Of a stretch of 5,063 nt of DNA, positions 1-5,063 are shown in pieces. The notes beneath the pieces were generated by a model. It was not told the origin of the DNA. It saw only the letters and a program-made list of their open reading frames with translations, and ran no database searches. Position 1 is the stretch's first letter, and each line of letters begins with the position of its first letter. Source of the DNA: Lachnospiraceae bacterium (GTDB taxonomy: Bacteria; Bacillota; Clostridia; Lachnospirales; Lachnospiraceae); assembly GCA_017961385.1 (NCBI GenBank), contig JAGCXJ010000339.1, positions 1 through 5,063 of the forward strand, in the 5' to 3' direction. Both the position numbers and the translations under genes were made by a program.

Positions 1-701
1 ATAACCTGGTGCTGCTGGACTGGAAGATGCCGGATATGGACGGCATAGAAGTTGCTAAAGAGATAAGAAAGCTTTACAGCAGTGAAACGACCATTATCAT
101 CCTTACATCATTTAACTGGGATGAGATCATGGATGAGGCGCTCCATATAGGAGTGGACAGCTTCCTTGCAAAACCTCTGTTTGCTTCAAATGTGATCGGA
201 GAGTTTGAACGCATCGCAAGAAGAAATAACATGTCCATGTTTATGGAGAAGAAGCGTATAGATCTTAAGGACAAGAACATCCTTATGGCTGAAGATGTGA
301 TTATCAATGCCGAGATCATGAAGGAGCTGATAAGACTAAAGGGGGCAAATATCGAGCATGCTCAAAACGGCAGGATCGCTCTTGAGATGTTTGAAAAGAG
401 TCCTCGGGGACATTTCGATGCAGTTCTTATGGATATACGTATGCCTGAGATGGATGGACTTGAAGCTACATCAAGGATACGTTCTCTTGACAGAGAAGAT
501 GCAAAGAACGTGCCCATAATAGCTATGACAGCAAATGCATTTGACGAGGATGTACAGCGTTCGCTTCAGGTCGGTATGAATGCACATCTTTCAAAGCCCG
601 TGGAAACTCAAAGGCTGTATAAGACTCTTGAGGAGCTGATATGGGAATATTATATGAAGAACAAGGCAGACATAAGCGGCAATGACGTAAGTTTTGCATA
701 A
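1..701 (+). CDS. C-terminal part of a multi-receiver signalling protein (probable hybrid histidine kinase), 5' truncated
   Basis: The gene is open through the left edge (codons begin at base 3), so the GTG at base 9 is an internal valine and not the start. Counting from that codon, residues 1-75 are the end of a first receiver domain: phospho-acceptor Asp4 in LLDWKMP, then DMDG, the switch Thr33 in IILTSF, and Lys55 in AKP. A second, complete receiver spans about 88-205: acidic pair Glu95-Asp96, phospho-acceptor Asp142 in LMDIRMPEMDG, Thr174 in AMTANAF, and Lys196-Pro197. Both keep the residues needed for phosphorylation. The protein ends about 25 residues after the second receiver, with no DNA-binding or HPt domain. 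Tandem C-terminal receivers of this kind are typical of large hybrid sensor kinases in Clostridia, which relay phosphate to a separate HPt protein. The kinase half lies outside the window, so a free-standing multi-receiver protein remains possible. No terminator hairpin follows the stop. Confidence 0.9.
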   Translation, partial: NLVLLDWKMPDMDGIEVAKEIRKLYSSETTIIILTSFNWDEIMDEALHIGVDSFLAKPLFASNVIGEFERIARRNNMSMFMEKKRIDLKDKNILMAEDVIINAEIMKELIRLKGANIEHAQNGRIALEMFEKSPRGHFDAVLMDIRMPEMDGLEATSRIRSLDREDAKNVPIIAMTANAFDEDVQRSLQVGMNAHLSKPVETQRLYKTLEELIWEYYMKNKADISGNDVSFA

Positions 702-722
702 TTGTTAAAAAAGTAGTATAAA
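693..722 (+). promoter_or_regulatory. Possible sigma-A promoter for the zinc-ribbon/lectin and NlpC/P60 gene pair
   Basis: A TATAAA box (717-722, five of six consensus bases) lies 18 bases after TTTGCA (693-698, four of six); TTGCAT one base over gives a 17-base spacer. The predicted transcript would start near base 729 and leave a leader of about 30 bases before the ATG at 761. The -35 element lies inside the last codons of the receiver-domain gene. AT-rich intergenic DNA gives such matches by chance, and read-through from upstream is also possible because no terminator is seen. Confidence 0.3.
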
Positions 723-749
723 GTAACTTGGGATTTTGATAAGATCACT

Positions 750-754
750 GAGGA
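750..754 (+). promoter_or_regulatory. Ribosome-binding site that decides the start of the zinc-ribbon/lectin gene
   Basis: GAGGA ends at base 754. It directly abuts the ATG at 755, which leaves no spacer, but sits 6 bases before the in-frame ATG at 761, a normal distance. The start at 761 is therefore preferred and shortens the protein by two residues. Confidence 0.7.
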
Positions 755-760
755 ATGATT

Positions 761-1732
761 ATGGATAAGCAGTTATTTTGCAAATATTGTGGAAAGAAAA
801 TAGAAGTTGAAAATGCCTTATTCTGTACAGGATGCGGTAAGAGACTGGATGATGCACCTGTTTTAGATAAGGAAAAGCCATCTGAAGATAAGGATCCGGT
901 CATTGAATCAAAAAACGAACCGGATAAAAGCAAAAATGTTTCGGATACAAAACCTGTTGATAACAAAGATATGACTGATGAAGATTCAAAAAAGCCAGTA
1001 TCGATAGTTAAGGTTGCGCTCGTCGTATTCGCTTCACTTCTTGTGTTGGCACTTATTGGTCTTGGAATATATAAGATTGCAACGAGAAGTGTCGTTGAGG
1101 ATGAGGTCACTGTAGATGACGATAATGACGATGATGGTATCATAGCAGTCAACCCAACAGATACACCTGATGCACCCGAGCCGACCAAAGAATCTCCAAT
1201 AATAACTTTGGGTAATCCTCCTGAACCAACTATAGAACCTGTTATAGCGGCTTCGGTACCGGGAAGTGATGATACTGATCCAAATGGTCTGCATACCTAT
1301 AAAATAATCATTGATGACGTGACATGGGAAGATGCATTAAGAGATACCAAGACGCTGTTTGGAGATGAGGGCGGATATCTTGTGCATATTAATACCAAGG
1401 AAGAATATGATTACATCGTTGATTTTATAAAAAAGGCAGGATATGAAGACAGGATATTCTGGATCGGAGCAAAGAGACAGGAATCACCTGCAGTTTATAA
1501 ATGGGTCGATCAGGATGGAAATCTTGTAGGCGACAATCTGAACAATCTGGAATACTGGCTTGAAGGCGAGCCGAGCTTTTACGATGACAGCACCTCTACA
1601 TTTGAGACCTGCGTTGAGATGTTCTATTCAAAGAAGAACAAGAAGTGGGTGTTCAATGATGTGCAGAATGATGTACTCGAACTGCTTCCGTCATATTCGG
1701 GCAAGATGGGATATATAATAGAGATCGATTAG
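761..1732 (+). CDS. Membrane protein: N-terminal zinc ribbon, one transmembrane helix, extracellular C-type-lectin-like domain
   Basis: The predicted protein has 323 residues. Residues 5-29 form a zinc ribbon with two CxxC knuckles (Cys7/Cys10 and Cys22/Cys25, each followed by GK). A hydrophilic Lys/Asp/Glu linker (30-80) leads to one hydrophobic helix at about 83-104. There is no signal peptide, and the Lys-rich side precedes the helix, so the zinc ribbon should be cytoplasmic. Outside, a very acidic stretch (about 113-126) and a Pro/Thr-rich stalk (about 130-165) carry a C-type-lectin-like domain (about 178-323). Its hallmarks are TW at 188-189, GG at 204-205, WIG at 234-236, GEPS at 269-272, W296 with ND at 299-300, and a closing GYIIE. 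The EPS tripeptide resembles the EPN/QPD calcium-sugar motif but is not identical. Only Cys284 remains of the usual disulfide cysteines, as is common in bacterial members. Ligand unknown; sugar, peptide or protein are all possible. It is the first gene of a tight pair with the NlpC/P60 gene. Confidence 0.85.
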   Translation: MDKQLFCKYCGKKIEVENALFCTGCGKRLDDAPVLDKEKPSEDKDPVIESKNEPDKSKNVSDTKPVDNKDMTDEDSKKPVSIVKVALVVFASLLVLALIGLGIYKIATRSVVEDEVTVDDDNDDDGIIAVNPTDTPDAPEPTKESPIITLGNPPEPTIEPVIAASVPGSDDTDPNGLHTYKIIIDDVTWEDALRDTKTLFGDEGGYLVHINTKEEYDYIVDFIKKAGYEDRIFWIGAKRQESPAVYKWVDQDGNLVGDNLNNLEYWLEGEPSFYDDSTSTFETCVEMFYSKKNKKWVFNDVQNDVLELLPSYSGKMGYIIEID

Positions 1733-1733
1733 T

Positions 1734-2948
1734 ATGAAAAGAGTATATGTGCGTATGCTCGTTGCATTTGTTATGACAGCATGCGCAGTAACATCTTTAA
1801 AACTTAATACCAAAGCGCAGAATCTGACCGGCGACTGGAAGGATAATGTCAGGGCCGGTTTTGAGAGCAGATATTCAAAAGAGGATCTTAAGGACTTCTT
1901 GGAGGAAGTTGACAAGCTTGCTGCCATAAGAGACAAGCAGCAGAAGACTGAGGCTTTTCAGGAGACTCAGGAGAGTGATGAAGAAGCCGATGAATACAGC
2001 AATTTTGCAATAGCCGATGTTGACAAGTATGTAAATGTCAGAACACAGGCAAATACAGATTCGGAGATCGTCGGAAGGATGTATGACGGCGCCGTTGCAC
2101 AGATACAGGAAGAGGTTGACGGAGAGGACGGCAAATGGCTGTTGGTAACTTCAGGAAATCTTACCGGATATATCAAGGCTGAATACTTCATCTATGGCGA
2201 GGATGCAGTGGCAGTCATAGATGATTATATTGACAGATATGCCGTTGTTAAGGCTGACTGCTTAAATATCAGAGAAAATCCTGATATTGAATCCAAGAGA
2301 ATAGGATATGCTCTTACAGGTGAAAAGCTTAAGCTGACATCTAAAGTTGATGATGAGGAATGGATAAATGTAAACTATGCCGATGACAAGACCGGCTTTG
2401 TAAGCGCCGATTACGTTTCAGTCGTAGAAGAATTCATCTATGCAAAGACCATGGATGAGATAAAGGCAGAAGAGGAAGAGAAGAAGAAGCTTCTTGCAAG
2501 ACAGAAGGAAGATGAGACTCAAAAGCCTGAGGATGTTACGATCGCAGCAAGCGAACAGCCTGCCAAAGCTCAGTATGCTGAAAGCGGAAACTTAAGAAGC
2601 GATATAGTAAACTTTGCGCTTCAGTACGTCGGATGCCCTTATGTACACGGAGGAAACAGCCTGACAAACGGAACCGACTGCTCAGGCTTTACAAGCCTTG
2701 TATATGCAAACTTCGGATACGGGCTTTCAAGAACTCCTTCCGGACAGCTGTCAGGCAACGGAAGAAGCGTAAGTCTTGACGAGATCCAGCCCGGAGATAT
2801 TGTATGCTACGGAAAGAGCAGATGTACTCACGTGGGAATATATATTGGTGACGGACAGATCGTCCATGCCGCAAATCCCAGAAAGGGAATAGTTGTTTAC
2901 AACGTGGGATATGACAATATCCTCGGTGTAAAGAACGTTATTGACTGA
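1734..2948 (+). CDS. Secreted SH3b-SH3b-NlpC/P60 peptidoglycan hydrolase
   Basis: The predicted protein has 404 residues. A signal peptide (basic MKRVYVR, hydrophobic 8-22, likely cleavage near TKA-Q at 28-29) exports it. Two bacterial SH3 domains follow at about 92-155 and 168-232, each with the typical V/LNxR start (YVNVR, CLNIR) and a GYIKAEY or GFVSADY end. A charged linker (about 238-286) carries an EEEEKKK stretch. The NlpC/P60 domain (about 287-404) has Cys316 in TDCSGF, His366 in THVGIYIG and His378 in IVHAANP, matching the Cys-His-His triad. Enzymes of this family cut gamma-D-Glu-diamino-acid or related bonds in wall stem peptides, and the SH3 domains bind the wall. The ATG lies one base after the preceding stop with only a weak GAGA upstream, so translation is probably coupled to the lectin-like gene. 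An alternative ATG at 1755 has no better ribosome site. The 3' end overlaps the convergent CapA gene by 11 bases. The exact bond cut is not determinable here. Confidence 0.92.
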   Translation: MKRVYVRMLVAFVMTACAVTSLKLNTKAQNLTGDWKDNVRAGFESRYSKEDLKDFLEEVDKLAAIRDKQQKTEAFQETQESDEEADEYSNFAIADVDKYVNVRTQANTDSEIVGRMYDGAVAQIQEEVDGEDGKWLLVTSGNLTGYIKAEYFIYGEDAVAVIDDYIDRYAVVKADCLNIRENPDIESKRIGYALTGEKLKLTSKVDDEEWINVNYADDKTGFVSADYVSVVEEFIYAKTMDEIKAEEEEKKKLLARQKEDETQKPEDVTIAASEQPAKAQYAESGNLRSDIVNFALQYVGCPYVHGGNSLTNGTDCSGFTSLVYANFGYGLSRTPSGQLSGNGRSVSLDEIQPGDIVCYGKSRCTHVGIYIGDGQIVHAANPRKGIVVYNVGYDNILGVKNVID

Positions 2949-4257
2949 GGATGTAGTCCTTTGAGATACTCCATTCACCGAAGATCGAAGAACTCCACTC
3001 CTTTAGTTTTTCCACACTTAAGTTTACACCGCCCCAGCTTCTGATGCCGTGTTTTGAAGCAAGTTCATCGGTGTAATCCTCAAGTGCATAAACACCTTCA
3101 AATCTAAGAGGTCCGGACAGGTACTCCATAACAAGCGGGAGTACTCCGGACTTGTTTTCGTCTATATACACATCATCTTCAGTCACATGAAACACAACCC
3201 ATGCCATTCCTTCTAGCATAGACTGACCATTCTGACCTGTAGATATATAATTGCCAAGAGAATAATAGCAAAGACAGCTCTTTCCTGATGAAGTGGTTAT
3301 CTTTTCAACAGGTTCAGGTACATGCGGGTGAGCTCCTATTATCACATCTGCACCGGCTTCTGCCATCTGATAGGCAAATTCTGTCTGATATTTTGAAGGC
3401 TCTGTTGCGTATTCCGTACCCCAGTGCGGGCATACTATAACAATATCAGCCATTTCATCTGCTCTTTTGATATCATCTATAACGGCCGGATCGAGTCTGG
3501 TAAAATCCAGTTCGCCGGTCTTGCTGCCTTCCCTTGTAGCACAGAGAATATTCATATGTCCCTGTACGTTTGAAGGAACTGCACCCAAGTTTGGACCGTA
3601 TGTATAATTTAAGATCGCAAATCTGATCCCCTCTATCTCCATTATCGGGATATCGTGCAGCTCTTCGGTGTTCTCATGTATTCCGACCATCATCACACCC
3701 GGATGCTGCTTCCATACATTGTATGCATATAAAAGGCCTTCAACACCCTGATCTATCGTGTGATTTGATGACTGAAGGACCACATTGAAACCGGCTTTTT
3801 CAATTGCATCGGCTATCTCGATGGGGGTATTAAAATACGGAAAGCCACTGAAGCCTTTGTCATTGCCGGCCATAATGGTCTCCTGATTGATTATGCTAAT
3901 ATCCGCCTTATCAAGGTAGGGTGCGATATCTTCATAAAGAAGATCAAAGTTGTATGTGCCGTCTGACTGTCTTCCGCTGTTTACGAGTCCCATGTGCATG
4001 AGGTTATCGCCTACAGCCATCAGGCTGATATCATATTCCTCAAACGGAGGGGGAGTCGGAGTAGGTATCGCTTCGATCTCGATCTTGACTGTATCCGTTT
4101 CGGCCTCTTCCACATCGGTGGTTATCTCGGTTTCAATTATCTGTTCTTCAGAACTTTCTTTTATGAGCACTGACCATCTCGGATATGTGATTATCACACC
4201 GCATAGCAGCGTCCCGATCAGGCTTATCAGAAATACCCCTATTATCTTTTTATTCAT
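2938..4257 (-). CDS. CapA-family protein (PGA_cap, calcineurin-like metallophosphatase fold), membrane anchored
   Basis: The predicted protein has 439 residues. The start at 4257 is chosen because GAGG lies 6 bases upstream and the protein then opens with MNKK and a hydrophobic helix (about 4-25); the frame is open to an ATG at 4320, but that reaches into the promoter region. After the helix come a Glu/Thr-rich stalk and a PTPTPPP hinge (about 35-72). The catalytic-type domain (about 76-400) shows the family motifs in order: MAVGDNLMH (80-88), INQET (123-127), SNHTIDQG (164-171), PHWGTEY (277-283), GAHPHV (308-313) and YSLGNYIS (332-339). The Asp, Asn and His residues are likely metal ligands. 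CapA is known from Bacillus poly-gamma-glutamate capsule export and anchoring. Many Firmicutes carry lone CapA-like proteins of unknown substrate, and no capB/capC neighbour is visible, so the capsule role is not assumed. The helix is probably an uncleaved anchor with the domain outside the cell. It is divergent from the lipoprotein gene. Confidence 0.9.
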   Translation of the reverse strand: MNKKIIGVFLISLIGTLLCGVIITYPRWSVLIKESSEEQIIETEITTDVEEAETDTVKIEIEAIPTPTPPPFEEYDISLMAVGDNLMHMGLVNSGRQSDGTYNFDLLYEDIAPYLDKADISIINQETIMAGNDKGFSGFPYFNTPIEIADAIEKAGFNVVLQSSNHTIDQGVEGLLYAYNVWKQHPGVMMVGIHENTEELHDIPIMEIEGIRFAILNYTYGPNLGAVPSNVQGHMNILCATREGSKTGELDFTRLDPAVIDDIKRADEMADIVIVCPHWGTEYATEPSKYQTEFAYQMAEAGADVIIGAHPHVPEPVEKITTSSGKSCLCYYSLGNYISTGQNGQSMLEGMAWVVFHVTEDDVYIDENKSGVLPLVMEYLSGPLRFEGVYALEDYTDELASKHGIRSWGGVNLSVEKLKEWSSSIFGEWSISKDYILSQ

Positions 4258-4263
4258 AACATG

Positions 4264-4267
4264 CCTC
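4264..4267 (-). promoter_or_regulatory. Ribosome-binding site that decides the CapA start
   Basis: On the minus strand GAGG is followed by six bases and the ATG at 4257. No comparable site precedes the ATG at 4320. The site therefore supports the shorter protein, whose first residues form a clean basic-hydrophobic membrane anchor. Confidence 0.75.
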
Positions 4268-4290
4268 GAATGATTATATTTCTCAGATAG

Positions 4291-4320
4291 TTTATCACAT
4301 ACGCCTGTTTTATGGTACAA
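4291..4320 (-). promoter_or_regulatory. Possible promoter for the CapA-family gene
   Basis: Reading the minus strand, TTGTAC (4320-4315) is followed after 18 bases by GATAAA (4296-4291), preceded by TGT as in an extended -10. The transcript would start near 4284, leaving a leader of about 27 bases. A perfect TATAAT also exists at 4278-4273, but it has no good -35 and would start the RNA at or inside the ribosome-binding site. Neither match is strong enough to be certain. Confidence 0.3.
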
Positions 4321-4321
4321 T
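4292..4321 (+). promoter_or_regulatory. Probable extended -10 promoter for the lipoprotein gene
   Basis: TACAAT (4316-4321, five of six consensus bases) is preceded by TGG, which gives the TGn extension of an extended -10 promoter. TTATCA (4292-4297, four of six) lies 18 bases upstream. Transcription would start near 4328, within the inverted repeat at 4321-4343, about 34 bases before the ATG at 4362. This is the best promoter match in the window. Confidence 0.5.
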
Positions 4322-4343
4322 TAAATCGCTTAATCCGATTTAA
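4321..4343. repeat. Perfect 8-bp inverted repeat, candidate operator at the divergent promoters
   Basis: TTAAATCG (4321-4328) and CGATTTAA (4336-4343) are exact reverse complements separated by seven bases (CTTAATC). The 23-bp dyad overlaps the last base of the lipoprotein -10 box and the predicted start of transcription. It is also immediately upstream of the possible CapA -35. The form fits a binding site for a dimeric regulator. It is unlikely to be a terminator because it is AT-rich, has no T-run and precedes a good ribosome-binding site. The regulator is unknown. Confidence 0.5.
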
Positions 4344-4348
4344 AAGAT

Positions 4349-4354
4349 GGAGAG
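4349..4354 (+). promoter_or_regulatory. Ribosome-binding site of the lipoprotein gene
   Basis: GGAGAG lies seven bases before the ATG at 4362, close to the ideal Shine-Dalgarno match and distance. It fixes the start of the gene, which is followed at once by a lipoprotein signal peptide. Confidence 0.8.
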
Positions 4355-4361
4355 ATATGTT

Positions 4362-5063
4362 ATGAAAAAAAGACTGATAATGATCATGATATCCGTTATG
4401 CTTGCTGTTTCATTTACTGCCTGCACTAAAGAAGAGCCTGATGAAGTGGTTACAAGTGATGAAAACGACGATGAAACAGATGAAGATGATAATGACGGTG
4501 ATAACGAGACAGATAATGATGAAGGTAAAGATATAAAAGAACCTTCGCAAAAAGAACCGGTTGAAAATATCAACAGGGTTCTGGGCAATGACGAGTATCG
4601 GGTATATCTCATTGACGGTGAAAAGCCTGTACTGATATGCGATCTTATGGATTCAAACGGATATATATCAAGTGCAAGGCTTATCGGAAACTATATTTAT
4701 GTAGTTGCATACAATTATGATGCAAGCAAAACCGAGCTTAAAGTCTATGACTGCGAAGGAAATCTTTTGGATACTCCTTATACAAACAAGAGCGGCATAT
4801 ATCTGAATGTAGCGGATTATAAAGACAGAGTCTATATCGATGCATATGACTATTCAAGCGATGCATATCTGAAATCAGAAGTGCTCATATATGATCCCGA
4901 GACTAAAAAATGCTCGCGCGATAATGAACTTCAGGATGTGGAGAACAAGATACGCGAAAACAATTATACATTTCTGATCTCGGGAGAAAACAGTCTGCTA
5001 AGGACCTTAGAGGATTTTAAAGGCAGGATATATGCAAAAGACGATTCCGGCAGGATCTTAGAA
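4362..5063 (+). CDS. Lipoprotein with acidic stalk and possible beta-propeller-like domain, 3' truncated
   Basis: The reading frame is open for 234 codons to the right edge, so the gene continues beyond the window. Residues 1-21 are a lipoprotein signal peptide: MKKR, a hydrophobic core, and a lipobox FTAC with Cys21 as the predicted lipidated residue (Phe at -3 is less usual but allowed). Residues about 22-60 are a low-complexity stretch dominated by Asp, Glu and Asn, followed by a Lys/Glu/Pro hinge. From about 75 onward a folded domain begins. Short beta-rich segments recur with an xGNYIYVVAY or KDRVYIDAY strand, then a strand such as LKVYDCEGN or VLIYDPETK. This recalls blades of the beta-propellers found in clostridial surface proteins (inference from pattern only; the family is not recognised). 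It should be anchored to the outer face of the membrane. Divergently transcribed from the CapA gene across a 104-base spacer. Confidence 0.85.
   Translation, partial: MKKRLIMIMISVMLAVSFTACTKEEPDEVVTSDENDDETDEDDNDGDNETDNDEGKDIKEPSQKEPVENINRVLGNDEYRVYLIDGEKPVLICDLMDSNGYISSARLIGNYIYVVAYNYDASKTELKVYDCEGNLLDTPYTNKSGIYLNVADYKDRVYIDAYDYSSDAYLKSEVLIYDPETKKCSRDNELQDVENKIRENNYTFLISGENSLLRTLEDFKGRIYAKDDSGRILE

Noticed and set aside
704..726. GTTA/TAAC inverted pair after the receiver-domain gene
   Set aside because: Four-base arms far apart with no following T-run do not make a terminator.
745..1188. Minus-strand open frame of 147 codons, Ser/Thr rich
   Set aside because: It is a shadow of the zinc-ribbon/lectin gene, mirroring its acidic linker codons. 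The plus-strand frame has CxxC knuckles and a membrane helix.
1714..1719. TATAAT just before the NlpC/P60 gene
   Set aside because: No acceptable -35 lies 16-18 bases upstream, and the position is inside the last codons of the preceding gene. Co-transcription is the simpler reading.
2948..2962. Small AGGA/TCCT hairpin with a short T-run at the convergent junction
   Set aside because: The stem is only four base pairs and is followed by TTTG, too weak to support an intrinsic terminator.
3950..4273. Plus-strand open frame of 107 codons with hydrophobic segments
   Set aside because: It lies opposite the N-terminal coding part of CapA, which has clear family motifs and its own ribosome-binding site. 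The composition mirrors the stalk and anchor codons.
4258..4320. CapA N-terminal extension to the ATG at 4320
   Set aside because: The extra 21 residues are hydrophilic and would precede the membrane anchor without a ribosome-binding site, and they cover the divergent promoter region. The start at 4257 has GAGG at correct spacing.
4340..4612. Minus-strand open frame of 90 codons rich in serine
   Set aside because: It is the antisense of the Asp/Glu-rich stalk of the lipoprotein (GAT/GAA codons read as Ser/Phe codons on the other strand). It has no ribosome-binding site or recognisable domain.

Overview
The window looks like chromosomal DNA of a Gram-positive anaerobe of the Clostridia, most likely a Lachnospiraceae member (Butyrivibrio/Roseburia-like). 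This is inferred from moderate-to-low GC, frequent ATA (Ile) and AGA (Arg) codons, purine-rich GGAG/GAGG Shine-Dalgarno sites, and the gene content: a multi-receiver signalling protein, a zinc-ribbon membrane protein, an SH3b-NlpC/P60 wall hydrolase, a CapA-family protein and a lipoprotein. I cannot name a species.

Layout. (1) Bases 1-701 (+) are the 3' end of a signalling gene and encode two consecutive receiver (REC) domains, probably the tail of a hybrid histidine kinase. (2) Bases 702-760 are a short intergenic gap with a possible promoter and no visible terminator. (3) Bases 761-1732 (+) encode a single-pass membrane protein: cytoplasmic zinc ribbon, transmembrane helix, acidic/Pro-Thr stalk, extracellular C-type-lectin-like domain. 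(4) One base after its stop, 1734-2948 (+) encodes a secreted protein with two bacterial SH3 domains and a C-terminal NlpC/P60 cysteine peptidase. (5) 2938-4257 (-) encodes a membrane-anchored CapA-family (calcineurin-like metallophosphatase fold) protein that converges on the hydrolase gene and overlaps its end by 11 bp. (6) 4258-4361 is a divergent intergenic region with good ribosome-binding sites on both sides, overlapping promoter-like sequences for both directions, and a perfect 8-bp inverted repeat. (7) 4362-5063 (+) starts a lipoprotein with a very acidic low-complexity stalk and is cut by the right edge.

How the genes fit together. All four complete or newly started genes encode envelope proteins exposed outside the membrane. 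The lectin-like protein and the peptidoglycan hydrolase are almost certainly co-transcribed and translationally coupled. A joint role in wall sensing or remodelling is a reasonable inference but is not shown by the sequence. CapA has no capB/capC neighbours here, so poly-gamma-glutamate synthesis should not be assumed. I see no mobile element, CRISPR array, RNA gene or defence system. The most interesting items are the zinc-ribbon/C-type-lectin architecture with its hydrolase partner and the compact divergent control region with its dyad.
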